IMG/VR virus record: IMGVR_UViG_3300049595_000074 | Coordinates: 1 to 21,696 of that record | Reading direction: 5' to 3' (one strand) | DNA: 21,696 nt | Source of the DNA: a virus | In this document: positions 12,581 through 21,199 of the stretch, piece by piece | Layout: each line of letters opens with the position of its first letter | Numbering within the stretch: the stretch's first letter is position 1 | Made by a program: the position numbers and the translations under genes | Notes under the pieces: model-generated | Told to the model about the DNA's origin: nothing | Seen by the model: only the letters and a program-made list of their open reading frames with translations | Database searches by the model: none

Positions 12581-15118
12581 ATGGCGGATCGTTATTGGGT
12601 TCTAGGCACTGGGTCATGGAATAGCACCAATACTGTTAACTGGTCAGCGACTAGCGGAGGTCTTGGCGGCGCTTCTGTTCCTACGGCTGCTGATAACGTA
12701 TTCTTTGATGCTAACTCAAACGTAGCTACTGGTGCGTTTACGGTCACAATGGCAGACTCGCCAAGGGTTTGTAACGACATCACAATTAGCGGTCTTGATG
12801 GCACAATGACACTAGCTGGTACAAGCATTGGCTTGACTGTTAGCGGTTCTTTATCTTTCCCTGCGACTAATCTCACACGTACCTATACAGGCACTACGAC
12901 ATTTAACGCTACAACCACAGGCAAAACAATTACGACTAACGGAGTTGCTTTTGGTGGGGCAGTTACGTTTGACGGCGTTGGTGGCGCGTGGACGTTAGGC
13001 TCTGCGTTTAGCTTAGGCGGGTCTTTGCTTACTGTAATAAACGGCACGTTTGATACTTCAGTAAGTAATTATGCGGTTACTCTTGGTGCATTTAATTCGT
13101 CAAACTCAAGTACAAGAACAATTAATCTTAATGGATCAACTCTTACATTAAGCGGTAGTTGGACTATGACAAATAGCACTAACGCAACATTAAATGCTGG
13201 TACTTCACAAATAACCCTTAGCGCAATTGCTGTTACTTTTGCAGGTGGTGGTCTTACTTATAATAATATATCTTTTACAAGTCCAACTCCAACAACTACA
13301 ACAAAATCAATAACAGGCGCGAATACATTTAATAATGTTACATTTACAGCTCCTAGTTCTAGTGGTGGTTCAAATAACATCTCCATAGGAGCGAATCAGA
13401 CAATTAACGGAACATTGACAGTTCCGGGTACTAACGGTGATCGAAGACTATTTGTTCGTTCAGACACAATCGGTACATCACGCACATTAACTTGCGCGGC
13501 AGAATCTTTAACAGATGTTGATTTTAGGGATATTGTTGTTGCAGGTGCAGGAAGTCCATTCACAGGAACTAGACTTGGGGATTGCGGTGGCAATACCAAC
13601 ATTACCTTTGATGCTGGTGTTGATAAGTATTGGAACTTGGCGGCAGGTGGCAACTGGAATGCTACGGCTTGGGCATTAAGCTCAGGTGGTTCTGTTGCTG
13701 CTGCAAATTTTCCGTTAGCTCAAGATACGGTAATTATTGAAAATACTGGGTTAAATACGTCAGCTACCATTACTATAAATATAGCTTACAACATTGGTAC
13801 GCTTAACACATCAACCCGTACTAATGCAATGACGCTTGCATCGGGAACTATAAACCCAATATTTTACGGAAACTTTACTTACGGATCAGGCGTAACGCCT
13901 ACTGGGACTGGTACGTATACGTTTTCTAATAGGTCAACGAAGACGCTTAATTCTGGCGGTAAAACATTTCCTCAAATAATAAATATAAATGCTCCCAGTG
14001 GTGGTATACAACTGCTCACTAACAATTTAAGCGTTTCAACCTCTGCAACTTTAACTCAAGGAACCTTAAATCTAAACGGACTGTCTTTTACCGTACCATC
14101 TTTAGCAACAGCTACAGGCACTAAAAACATTACGTTTAACGGTGGGACTTTAACGATATCAAGTTCCGGCGCGACAGCATTTAATAACGCAGCGCCTACC
14201 GGATTTACCACAACCGCAGGAACTGGAACTGGCACAATTAGCATGACATCTGCTAGTGCCAAGACATTTGTTGGCGGTGGATCAGTCTACAACTGCACAT
14301 TGAATCAAGGTGGTGCGGGTACGCTGACAATTACTGGCGCAAATACGTTTAACGACATTACTGAAACAGTGCCGACAGCTAATCAGATCACATTCCCTGC
14401 TAGCACTACAACAACGGTAAATAACTTTACCTTGTCAGGGACTGCTGGCAACTTAGTTTCAATCCGTAGTTCAACACCGGGAACTCGATTTACGTTATCC
14501 AAGTCATCGGGGGCGGTATCAGTTAGTTATGTTGATATTCAAGACAGCAATGCTACTGGCGGTGCTACTTGGCAAGCTACCACAACTAACGGAAACGTAG
14601 ACTCCGGTAATAACCTTGGCTGGTCTTTTATTTCTGGTACTTACGTTGATGCTAGTGCTGCTGTAATTGCATTAGCAGATGTATCTTGTCTTGCCTCAAG
14701 GGTAAGGTTATTTCAAGGTAGCGTAAATGCTAGTGCAACGGTTACGGCTGTCGCAACTCGATTGTTAATGGGTCAGGGTAGTATTAACTGCGATGCAACG
14801 GTTACGGCAACAGGGATACGTATAAGGGTTGGTTCTGGCAGTGTTACTGGCTCTGCTGTAGTAACTGCTGCACCTAACTTTACTGCATCGGGTAATGCTG
14901 CTATTGCTGCTAATGCGGCTGTTTCTGCTTATGCGAATGCTACATTTGATAGTGCGCCTATAATTACAGGCAATGCAACAATCTCTGCTGATGGTCAAAT
15001 TATTGGCGAGGAGTGGGGTGATTCTTCTGTCGTAACGTCAACGTGGGATGATATTTCTCCTTCTGCTGATACATGGCAACCAGCATCACAATCTTCTAAT
15101 ACTTGGTTGAGGCAGTAA
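12581..15118 (+). CDS. Large Ser/Thr/Gly-rich beta-repeat fibre or adhesin
   Basis: An 845-residue protein very rich in Ser, Thr, Asn and Gly with almost no charged residues until the C-terminus. Two equivalent modules follow each other: RYWVLGTGSWN (from 4) with GANTFN at 246 and RSDTIGT at 293, and KYWNLAAGGNWN (from 349) with GANTFN at 586 and RSSTPGT at 629. Between these marks lie stacked short strands typical of a right-handed beta-helix. Residues about 713-763 hold a 20-residue repeat (GSVNASATVTA and relatives), and the last 34 residues carry Trp at 812, 822, 832 and 842. Such proteins form trimeric fibres or adhesins on virions. The many Ser/Thr residues could be glycosylated. Receptor binding is inferred; no catalytic motif is visible. 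Confidence 0.8.
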   Translation: MADRYWVLGTGSWNSTNTVNWSATSGGLGGASVPTAADNVFFDANSNVATGAFTVTMADSPRVCNDITISGLDGTMTLAGTSIGLTVSGSLSFPATNLTRTYTGTTTFNATTTGKTITTNGVAFGGAVTFDGVGGAWTLGSAFSLGGSLLTVINGTFDTSVSNYAVTLGAFNSSNSSTRTINLNGSTLTLSGSWTMTNSTNATLNAGTSQITLSAIAVTFAGGGLTYNNISFTSPTPTTTTKSITGANTFNNVTFTAPSSSGGSNNISIGANQTINGTLTVPGTNGDRRLFVRSDTIGTSRTLTCAAESLTDVDFRDIVVAGAGSPFTGTRLGDCGGNTNITFDAGVDKYWNLAAGGNWNATAWALSSGGSVAAANFPLAQDTVIIENTGLNTSATITINIAYNIGTLNTSTRTNAMTLASGTINPIFYGNFTYGSGVTPTGTGTYTFSNRSTKTLNSGGKTFPQIININAPSGGIQLLTNNLSVSTSATLTQGTLNLNGLSFTVPSLATATGTKNITFNGGTLTISSSGATAFNNAAPTGFTTTAGTGTGTISMTSASAKTFVGGGSVYNCTLNQGGAGTLTITGANTFNDITETVPTANQITFPASTTTTVNNFTLSGTAGNLVSIRSSTPGTRFTLSKSSGAVSVSYVDIQDSNATGGATWQATTTNGNVDSGNNLGWSFISGTYVDASAAVIALADVSCLASRVRLFQGSVNASATVTAVATRLLMGQGSINCDATVTATGIRIRVGSGSVTGSAVVTAAPNFTASGNAAIAANAAVSAYANATFDSAPIITGNATISADGQIIGEEWGDSSVVTSTWDDISPSADTWQPASQSSNTWLRQ
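15017..15109 (+). repeat. Ten-residue Trp repeat at the fibre C-terminus
   Basis: Four Trp residues at exact ten-residue steps: EEW, then GDSSVVTSTW, DDISPSADTW and QPASQSSNTW. The consensus ends in S-x-T-W. The DNA is diverged, so selection rather than recent duplication keeps the period. Confidence 0.8.
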
Positions 15119-15120
15119 TG
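15109..15120 (+). promoter_or_regulatory. RBS and start of the nozzle gene
   Basis: GAGG at 15109-15112 stands five bases before ATG at 15118, which overlaps the fibre stop as TAATG. This start is preferred to an in-frame TTG at 15103. Confidence 0.75.
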
Positions 15121-16536
15121 CAAAAGATTCTGTTTGGTGAGTGGTTGCCAGATCAACCCGGCGTAACAGGTGCAGTAACAGATGCAAAGAACTGTTACCC
15201 AGTAGCTAATGGATATGCCCCAGTTAAAGGCGAGGCTGATTACTCTGACGCTGCTGGTGCTGATCTAATCATTACCTTTGCTGGTAAGTTTGACAGCGTT
15301 AGTACATTGTTTGCAGCTAGCACAACCCAGATTTACAAGTTTGATAGCTCTGATGCTAGCTTGGATGCTGCTACGACTACGGGTTACACAGCGGTTGAGG
15401 GATGGGATGTAACTCAGTTTGGCGCAAAGATGATTCTGGCTAATGGTCAGGACAAGTTGCAAGCATGGACACTTAATTCGTCCACGAACTTTGCTGACCT
15501 AGCTGCTGCTGCTCCTACTGCCAAGTATGTAACCGTTGTGCGTGACTTTGTGGTTGCTGCTAACGACGGAACTGATACTAGCAAGGTCTACTGGTCAGAC
15601 ATAAATGACGAGACAGATTGGACACCGGGTTCTGCATCTCAGTCTGATACACAGATTCTTCCTGACGGTGGTGACATTACTGGTATAGCTGGTGGTGAGT
15701 ATGGTCTGATCTTCTTGGAACGTGCTATCTACCGGATGACCTATACAGGCTCACCGTTCTTCTTCCAGTTTGACGCTATCTCACGGTCTTTGGGCTGTAT
15801 TTCTAACGGATCTATTGCTCAGTACGGCAACCTAACGTATTTCCTTGCTGATGATGGCTTTTATGTCTGTGATGGTCAGTCAACGAAGAACATAGGTAGC
15901 GAAAAGGTAAACCGTTGGTTCTTTGACAATGCTATTCCGGGTGAGATATTTACTGGGATGAGTGCTACGGTTAATCCTGTTACCAAGTTAATAATATGGA
16001 AGTTTAATAATACATTTGGCGGTAATAGTATGCTGATGTATTCGATTGACCTTAACAAATGGTCATACGCAGATACTACAGCAACGTCAATTGCTTATGT
16101 ATTAACGCCTTCAGCTACGTTAGAGCAGGTAGATAACTACAACGCAAGCATTGATGCGCTTGATATTCCATTGGATTCACGGGTATTTGCTGGTGGACAA
16201 CTACTATTTGCTGGTGTTAGCGGTCAGAAGATCATTACTTTTTCAGGCCAACCTAAGACTGCGAACATATCAACGGGTGATATTGATGTAGGTAGGTCTA
16301 CGGTCATGCTGGCAAAGCCTATTGTGGACAATGGTAGCGGTTCTATCGCTGTTTCTAGCCGGGATAATCTTGCTGAACAAGTGGAATTTGGCTCAAATGT
16401 GTCTCCAGATGCAGAAAACCGTGTGAGCTTGAGGTCTAACGGTGAATATCATCGACTAAGACTGACTCCTACTGGATCTAGCTGGAAAACTGCTGTTGGC
16501 TTAGAGTTTGACGTTGTTAAACAGGGTAACCGATGA
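15118..16536 (+). CDS. Tail nozzle / head-closure protein (P22 gp10-like)
   Basis: With the start at 15118 the protein has 472 residues, the size I recall for P22 gp10. The N-terminus QKILFGEWLPDQPGV with DAKNCYPVANGYAPVKG is characteristic of packaged-DNA stabilisation or nozzle proteins, and the body is a run of four-stranded repeats as in a beta-propeller (VVAANDGTDTSKVYWSDIND, GGEYGLIFLERAIYRMTYTG, FLADDGFYVCDGQSTKNIG). Near the C-terminus VVKQG closes a strand that in relatives packs on the adaptor. The protein plugs the filled head and forms the tail tube tip with the adaptor. The ATG overlaps the fibre stop by one base; the 3' end overlaps the next gene by 4 nt. Confidence 0.85.
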   Translation: MQKILFGEWLPDQPGVTGAVTDAKNCYPVANGYAPVKGEADYSDAAGADLIITFAGKFDSVSTLFAASTTQIYKFDSSDASLDAATTTGYTAVEGWDVTQFGAKMILANGQDKLQAWTLNSSTNFADLAAAAPTAKYVTVVRDFVVAANDGTDTSKVYWSDINDETDWTPGSASQSDTQILPDGGDITGIAGGEYGLIFLERAIYRMTYTGSPFFFQFDAISRSLGCISNGSIAQYGNLTYFLADDGFYVCDGQSTKNIGSEKVNRWFFDNAIPGEIFTGMSATVNPVTKLIIWKFNNTFGGNSMLMYSIDLNKWSYADTTATSIAYVLTPSATLEQVDNYNASIDALDIPLDSRVFAGGQLLFAGVSGQKIITFSGQPKTANISTGDIDVGRSTVMLAKPIVDNGSGSIAVSSRDNLAEQVEFGSNVSPDAENRVSLRSNGEYHRLRLTPTGSSWKTAVGLEFDVVKQGNR

Positions 16537-17321
16537 CTCAGTTTCGTACATTACCGCCATTTGGAGGAGATCCTCGTCAGGTTTCTGAAGTTGTTCGTGG
16601 GGTTATGGACGGGAAGACCAATAATACGGGTCGGATTACGTTAGCCACAGGGAATGCCACGACAACTACCCTTTATGACGAGCGTATAGGCTTTGACAGC
16701 CTGATATTCTTGGTTCCAGTATCTAATGCTGCTGAGGCCGATTCAGCGCCTTACGGAGCGTTTCAGGACACCACAGACCAGACTGCTGCTAGCACAACCG
16801 CAGCCTATGCTGTTGCATTAAATACAACAGATTACTCTAACGGTATTTATGTTTCCAATACTTCGCGGATTAACGTCAGGAACTACGGGATATACAACAT
16901 TCAGTTTTCGTTGCAGTACAAGAATACGACTAACGATGGTCAAGATGTAGACATCTGGTTCAAGAAGAACAATACTAATGTTGCTGGATCAAATAGCCGA
17001 TTCCATATGCCAGCTAGAAAAAGCACTGGTGATCCATCTCATCTAATTGCTGCAATGAACTTCTTTTTAGAAATGAATGCTGGTGATTACGTTGAGGTAA
17101 TGTGGCGGACAACAGATACTGGCGTTTCTCTTGAGCAATATCCAACTAGCTCAAGCCCAGACAGACCATCAATTCCTAGTGCGATTATTACTGCTAGCTA
17201 TATCGCTCCTTCAGCAACATCTAATGTGTATGTTTCTAGCCAGCAACAAGGTCAAGCAACAATATCGCATTGGTCAAATGATACGGCAGACAAAACCTAT
17301 GGTTACATTGTGGTGGGCTAA
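16533..17321 (+). CDS. Virion protein with inserted jelly-roll-like domain
   Basis: A 262-residue protein. Residues 1-66 (FRTLPPFGGDPRQVSEVVRG, then GFDSLIFLVPVSNAA) and 228-262 (NVYVSSQQQGQATISHW, ending TYGYIVVG) together read like a complete small phage virion protein of about 110 residues that I recall following the nozzle gene. Between them, about 73-225, lies a separate beta-rich domain: GAFQDTTDQTAASTTAAYAV, then a GIYNIQFSLQY strand, DIWFKKNNTNV, and NAGDYVEVMWRTTDTGVSL. This matches C1q/TNF-like phage tail domains often used for receptor binding. It probably sits at the tail tip. The start ATG overlaps the nozzle stop (ATGA). Confidence 0.72.
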   Translation: MTQFRTLPPFGGDPRQVSEVVRGVMDGKTNNTGRITLATGNATTTTLYDERIGFDSLIFLVPVSNAAEADSAPYGAFQDTTDQTAASTTAAYAVALNTTDYSNGIYVSNTSRINVRNYGIYNIQFSLQYKNTTNDGQDVDIWFKKNNTNVAGSNSRFHMPARKSTGDPSHLIAAMNFFLEMNAGDYVEVMWRTTDTGVSLEQYPTSSSPDRPSIPSAIITASYIAPSATSNVYVSSQQQGQATISHWSNDTADKTYGYIVVG

Positions 17322-17719
17322 TGGAGTTTAGGTACATACCTGTAGACAAACTTAGGGACTGGTGGCCTAGTGTTCGCCCCGGTTTGGACAAAATCAAAAC
17401 ACGAAGCCCGGAGAATTGGATACCAGAAGATGTGTACACAGACTGCTTTAACCAAAAGGCAATGCTGTGGGTAATTTTAGAAAATAATCATTTTGTAGGC
17501 TTCTTTATCCTGCAACCTATGGGCGAAACAATGCACCTATGGGCTGCTTGGACGTTAGAAAATAATTATCAAATTGTTGAATCTGGATTAAAATACATAA
17601 AAGACATCTGCCGTCAAGGTAATGTCAAATATCTAACTTTCTCTAGTCATCGTCAAGGATGGCAACGTAGGGCGAAACAACTCGGTTTCCGTCCTAAACA
17701 ATGGATTTGCGAGGTGTAA
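17321..17719 (+). CDS. GNAT-like virion-cluster protein
   Basis: A 132-residue protein that begins MEFRYIPVDKLRDWWPSVR. MLWVILENNHFVGFFILQP at about 48-66 gives the central beta hairpin of a GNAT fold, HLWAAWTLEN follows as the next strand, and YLTFSSHRQGWQRRAKQLGF with FRPK near the C-terminus resembles the late acetyltransferase strand ('RLGF.P'). The acetyl-CoA binding Q/RxxGxG/A loop is not clear, so it may be inactive. Similar GNAT-like proteins stand just before ejection-protein genes in many short-tailed phages. The TAATG junction couples it to the gene before. The second half of the gene is AT-richer than its neighbours. Confidence 0.65.
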   Translation: MEFRYIPVDKLRDWWPSVRPGLDKIKTRSPENWIPEDVYTDCFNQKAMLWVILENNHFVGFFILQPMGETMHLWAAWTLENNYQIVESGLKYIKDICRQGNVKYLTFSSHRQGWQRRAKQLGFRPKQWICEV

Positions 17720-17720
17720 T

Positions 17721-18455
17721 ATGGGTAGCCGAGGCGGGAATCAAACAAGCACAACGACTACGAGCATTGATCCAGACATCAAGCCGTATGTTACCTATGG
17801 ACTAGAAGAAGGCAAGCGCCTTTATGAGTCTGGTACGCCTACATTCTTCCCCGGTCAGACCTATGTTTCTCCATCTCAGGCTACTCAATCAGCCCTGCAA
17901 ATGGCTCAGGAACGGGCTATGGCGGGTTCTCCGCTGGTTCGTTCAGCACAGCAAGAGCAATTAGCTACGATTCAAGGACGAGGCGTTAATCCATTCCTAG
18001 AGGGTGCTTTGGCTGGCGTTAATCGTCAGGCTCGTGAGCAATTTACGGAAGGTGTCCAAGGTCTTCAGTCTAAGGCTTCCTCGATGGGTCGTTATGGCTC
18101 TGCTGCTCAAGCCGAACAAGAAGCTCGCGCTCAAGACGTATTTGCTCGTGCCTTGGCTGAACAGGGTGGTCAATTGGCTTACGGATCGGCTGAAGCTGAA
18201 CGTGCTAGACAGATGGCTGCTACTCAGGCTGCTCCTCAGATGGCTGCTGCTGACTATTCTGATATTCAAAGACTTCTATCAACAGGTCAGGCACAAGAGC
18301 AATATTCCTCAGCCGAACTGCAAGACGCAATTAACCGCTTTAACTTTGAACAGAACTTGCCACAAGCAAAACTTAGTCAATTCGCTAACTTGTTTAGCAG
18401 TGTGCCTCAAGGTGGTCAGACTGTTACACAAGCTACGCCATCGGGAGGTAAATAA
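17721..18455 (+). CDS. Ejection / internal virion protein, Ala/Gln-rich
   Basis: A 244-residue protein. The N-terminus MGSRGGNQTSTTTTSIDPD is Ser/Thr-rich and flexible, followed by IKPYVTYGLEEGKRLYESG and FFPGQTYVSPS, a motif set I recall from internal virion proteins of many uncultured podophages. From about residue 45 to 225 the chain is Ala/Gln/Glu-rich and nearly all helical. P22 and T7 eject such Ala-rich internal proteins with the genome to build a channel through the cell envelope. No signal peptide or catalytic site is seen. The gene ends in the TAATG overlap with the next. The function is assigned by position, composition and recall. Confidence 0.7.
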   Translation: MGSRGGNQTSTTTTSIDPDIKPYVTYGLEEGKRLYESGTPTFFPGQTYVSPSQATQSALQMAQERAMAGSPLVRSAQQEQLATIQGRGVNPFLEGALAGVNRQAREQFTEGVQGLQSKASSMGRYGSAAQAEQEARAQDVFARALAEQGGQLAYGSAEAERARQMAATQAAPQMAAADYSDIQRLLSTGQAQEQYSSAELQDAINRFNFEQNLPQAKLSQFANLFSSVPQGGQTVTQATPSGGK

Positions 18456-19171
18456 TGGGTGCTGCTGCTACTCCAATGTTGATTGGTTCCGCTATCGGTG
18501 GATTAACTAATCGTGATAACCCATTGCAAGGTGCATTGCTTGGTGGCGCTTTAGGTGGCGCTGGTGGTGCATTTATGGGGCAGGGTGGTCTTTCTAATAT
18601 GTTCTCTTTTGCTGATGATGCTGCTACTGGTGTTTTGCCTAGCGCATTGTCTGGCTCTACTACTGCTGTAACTAATCCTGCATTGGTAACATCTGCGTTA
18701 CCTACATCTGCAACAAACGTAGGATTCCAAACCGCAGCACAGCAAGCAGCAGCTCAAATGCCGACTAATATTGCTAATGAAGCCGCTAAAGGTGGTTTAT
18801 TTGCTCCTCCTGCTGGTGGTTTTCAGTCATTAACGGCTGGAATGCCACAACCTTTAACATTTAACCAAGCTACTGCTGCTGGTATGCAAAGACCACTTTC
18901 TTTAGGTATGCCCGGTGTAGAAGCATCATCTTTGTATGAACCTACTTTTATGGATAGAGTTGGTTCTGTTGGTCAATATGCCCAACAAAATCCTGTGTTG
19001 ACAGGTATGGCATTGCAATCGGCACAGCAAATGATGCAGCGTCCTGAAATGCCACCGTCTCCTGTTGCTCAAATTGATCGTAGTCAGATTCAACCAATGG
19101 ATTACATGAGTCTGCTAAATCCACAGCAAAGCACAGTCCTTAGACCACAACCAATTTCCCTATTAGGGTGA
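18455..19171 (+). CDS. Ejection protein with glycine-zipper segment
   Basis: A 238-residue protein. Near the N-terminus, residues about 9-43, it has LIGSAIGGL and then ALLGGALGGAGGAFMG, a glycine-zipper run able to insert in membranes. The remainder is Ala/Gln/Met/Pro-rich with low charge (QTAAQQAAAQMPTNIAN, QMMQRPEMPPSPVAQ). It sits between two other ejection-type proteins and is coupled to the previous gene by TAATG. A membrane-inserting subunit of the DNA-ejection conduit is a reasonable inference; nothing catalytic is visible. Confidence 0.68.
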   Translation: MGAAATPMLIGSAIGGLTNRDNPLQGALLGGALGGAGGAFMGQGGLSNMFSFADDAATGVLPSALSGSTTAVTNPALVTSALPTSATNVGFQTAAQQAAAQMPTNIANEAAKGGLFAPPAGGFQSLTAGMPQPLTFNQATAAGMQRPLSLGMPGVEASSLYEPTFMDRVGSVGQYAQQNPVLTGMALQSAQQMMQRPEMPPSPVAQIDRSQIQPMDYMSLLNPQQSTVLRPQPISLLG

Positions 19172-19174
19172 TAT

Positions 19175-21199
19175 ATGGCAATTACAGATTACATTCCTAA
19201 TGTCTTTGGTCAAGCGGCTCCTAGCTATCTGCCGGGATTGCTTGGTGCTGAGGAAACTAAGAACTTACAGAATCGCGCTAATATTCAAGGATTGCTAGGT
19301 GCTGGTCTTGCACTAGCTCAAGGCATGAGTAATGTTGGGCCACGTCGTTCTGCTGCTGAGAACATCTTAGGTGCATTGGCTGGTGGCTTTGGTGCTGCTG
19401 GTGGTGCTTACGAGCAGGGTATTAAGAATTACGTTACACAGCAACAGATTGCACAGACTCAACTTGCACAAACTCAAGCAGCAAATAGGTTAAGAAGCAT
19501 TGCTGAAGCTAAACGGCTATACCCTGATATTGCGGCATTAGCTGACATTGATCCAAATAAGTTTGCTGAAGAAGTTGCATTGCGCCAAAGAATGCAAGGC
19601 TTTACTTTAACTGGAAAAGAAACACCACAAGAACTAGAAGCAAAGGCTAATCAAATATATGCAACAGGTGTTGCTGGATTGAAGCCTTATGGCGATTCTC
19701 TTATGGCAAAGTCAAGGCAGTTGGCGATTATGCCTCCTAAAACTGCTGTAGCTCCTGTTGATCAACCTGCTACTGACGCTGCTGCTCAAACAACTATTGA
19801 CGCAACTAAACCAGCTTTGCCTCCAGTTGAAGATACTGCTCGTCGTGGGAAAGTTGGTCAAATTCAATTTGGTCTTGATTATATTGATAATGAACTTGCA
19901 AGGGTCATGAAAGCTGAGCCGACACCAGAAAATATAAATTATCAAAGTTCTTTAAGAGCAAACAGAGAAGTTTTGGCAAAACAGCAAGAACTTTTTTCCG
20001 TAATGGAATATGACTTTACTGATTTAAAGGGATTGCCAAGTAAGTATCAAACAGAGGTTAAGCAACTTCAGAAACAAGCTGAAGGCGGAGTTTTAGATAA
20101 ATCTGGTTTGAATTCTCGTATTGAGAAAATTTATACAAGACTGCAAGAGGATGAAAGAGGTAGAAAACTTGATGGTAATGCAGCAACATTTGCACAAATG
20201 AGGTTTGGCGTTACAGATAGGGCGCAACTTACTGGGCCTCAGCTTGCTGAAGTATTGCGTTTTGAAAATGCTCCTAATGCTGACCAGCTTGCTACATTGC
20301 AAAGAGCAGCTATTGACACTCAATTTACAACGGGTAGGGCAGCACCAATTCCTTCTGGGAGAGAGCAATTTATTGTTCCGGGTCAAAGCGTTTCTCCGCA
20401 GACAGCAGTAGAACAACAAGTAACACCACAAGTTGTTGCTCCGACTCCAGTTGTCCCAACACAAACAGCGCAAGTTCGGACACAAGTGCCACCACAAGTA
20501 ACTCCGCAAGTTGTTCCACAAACGCAAGTTACGCAAACTGTTGCTCGTGAAAACGCTCCTGCTGAAACAAAGAATCTTTATTCGTACAATAAAAATGCTT
20601 TAATAAATAAGTCAGATAGGGATTATTCTCCAGCAAAAAAGCAGATTCTTCTAGAAAAACAAGCTCCATTGCAAAGTGCTGTTACTTACTCACTTACAAG
20701 CATTAAAGACGCTCGTGATGCTGCTCAATCATTGAAAAATAATCCTCAATATATTGACGCATTGACTGGCAGGTTCTCTCCTTTGCTTTCTGGAACTGTT
20801 GGTGGAGTTGTTGTTAACCAAAATGCAAAAACAGCCAATGATTTGCTGCAAAATATTTTAACAAGGTCTTTTGTTAAAGAAATACAGGCAATGAGACAAG
20901 CTAGTCCAACTGGCGCTGCTGTTGGTAGCGTTACAGAAAAAGAAATGGATGCACTTTCTAAAGTTTCTGCTTCTCTTTCGGTTGGAATGAGCAAAGATGA
21001 GTTTATTAAACAATTAGATAATTATTTGGCTATTGCAAATAGATCTCTCAAAAATATTCCAACAGAATACTCTAAGACTTATGGATATAACGGTGAATTT
21101 GATGAAATATTAACTACGCCCGGAGTAAGCACAACTCGAACATCTGGAAAAACTCAAGTTGAGTTGGAATTGCAGCGTAGAAAGAAAGGCAACCAATAA
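19175..21199 (+). CDS. Large ejection / internal virion protein
   Basis: A 674-residue protein. Residues 1-70 (MAITDYIPNVFGQAAPSYLP, GLLGAGLALAQGMSNVGP, ILGALAGGFGAAGGAY) are Gly/Ala-rich with potential membrane-active helices, followed by a Gln-rich coiled coil at about 86-110 and helices to about 400. A Pro/Gln/Val-rich linker lies at about 405-462 (VTPQVVAPTPVVPTQ). The C-terminal domain (about 465-655) contains RFSPLLSGTVGGVVVNQNAK, FVKEIQAMRQASPTGAAVG and SKVSASLSVGMSKDEF, wording I recall from other phage virion proteins of unknown role. The DNA becomes AT-rich after about position 19550. AGGGTGATAT before ATG serves as ribosome binding site. It is probably injected with the genome. No lysozyme motif is visible. 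Confidence 0.72.
   Translation: MAITDYIPNVFGQAAPSYLPGLLGAEETKNLQNRANIQGLLGAGLALAQGMSNVGPRRSAAENILGALAGGFGAAGGAYEQGIKNYVTQQQIAQTQLAQTQAANRLRSIAEAKRLYPDIAALADIDPNKFAEEVALRQRMQGFTLTGKETPQELEAKANQIYATGVAGLKPYGDSLMAKSRQLAIMPPKTAVAPVDQPATDAAAQTTIDATKPALPPVEDTARRGKVGQIQFGLDYIDNELARVMKAEPTPENINYQSSLRANREVLAKQQELFSVMEYDFTDLKGLPSKYQTEVKQLQKQAEGGVLDKSGLNSRIEKIYTRLQEDERGRKLDGNAATFAQMRFGVTDRAQLTGPQLAEVLRFENAPNADQLATLQRAAIDTQFTTGRAAPIPSGREQFIVPGQSVSPQTAVEQQVTPQVVAPTPVVPTQTAQVRTQVPPQVTPQVVPQTQVTQTVARENAPAETKNLYSYNKNALINKSDRDYSPAKKQILLEKQAPLQSAVTYSLTSIKDARDAAQSLKNNPQYIDALTGRFSPLLSGTVGGVVVNQNAKTANDLLQNILTRSFVKEIQAMRQASPTGAAVGSVTEKEMDALSKVSASLSVGMSKDEFIKQLDNYLAIANRSLKNIPTEYSKTYGYNGEFDEILTTPGVSTTRTSGKTQVELELQRRKKGNQ
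20386..20560 (+). repeat. Pro/Gln/Val-rich linker repeat
   Basis: Irregular repeats of codons for P-Q-V and T-Q-V (for example VPPQVTPQVVPQTQV) separate the helical and C-terminal parts of the large ejection protein. This is low-complexity sequence, likely a flexible or polyproline spacer that may vary in length between relatives. Confidence 0.6.

Noticed and set aside
15103-15117. TTG start five codons upstream for the nozzle gene
   Set aside because: The ATG at 15118 has GAGG at proper spacing, a TAATG junction and gives the expected family length of 472.
18004-18510. 168-codon plus-strand frame inside the first ejection-protein gene
   Set aside because: The translation is a Leu/Arg-rich out-of-frame shadow of an Ala/Gln-rich gene whose own frame fits the family and the TAATG junction.
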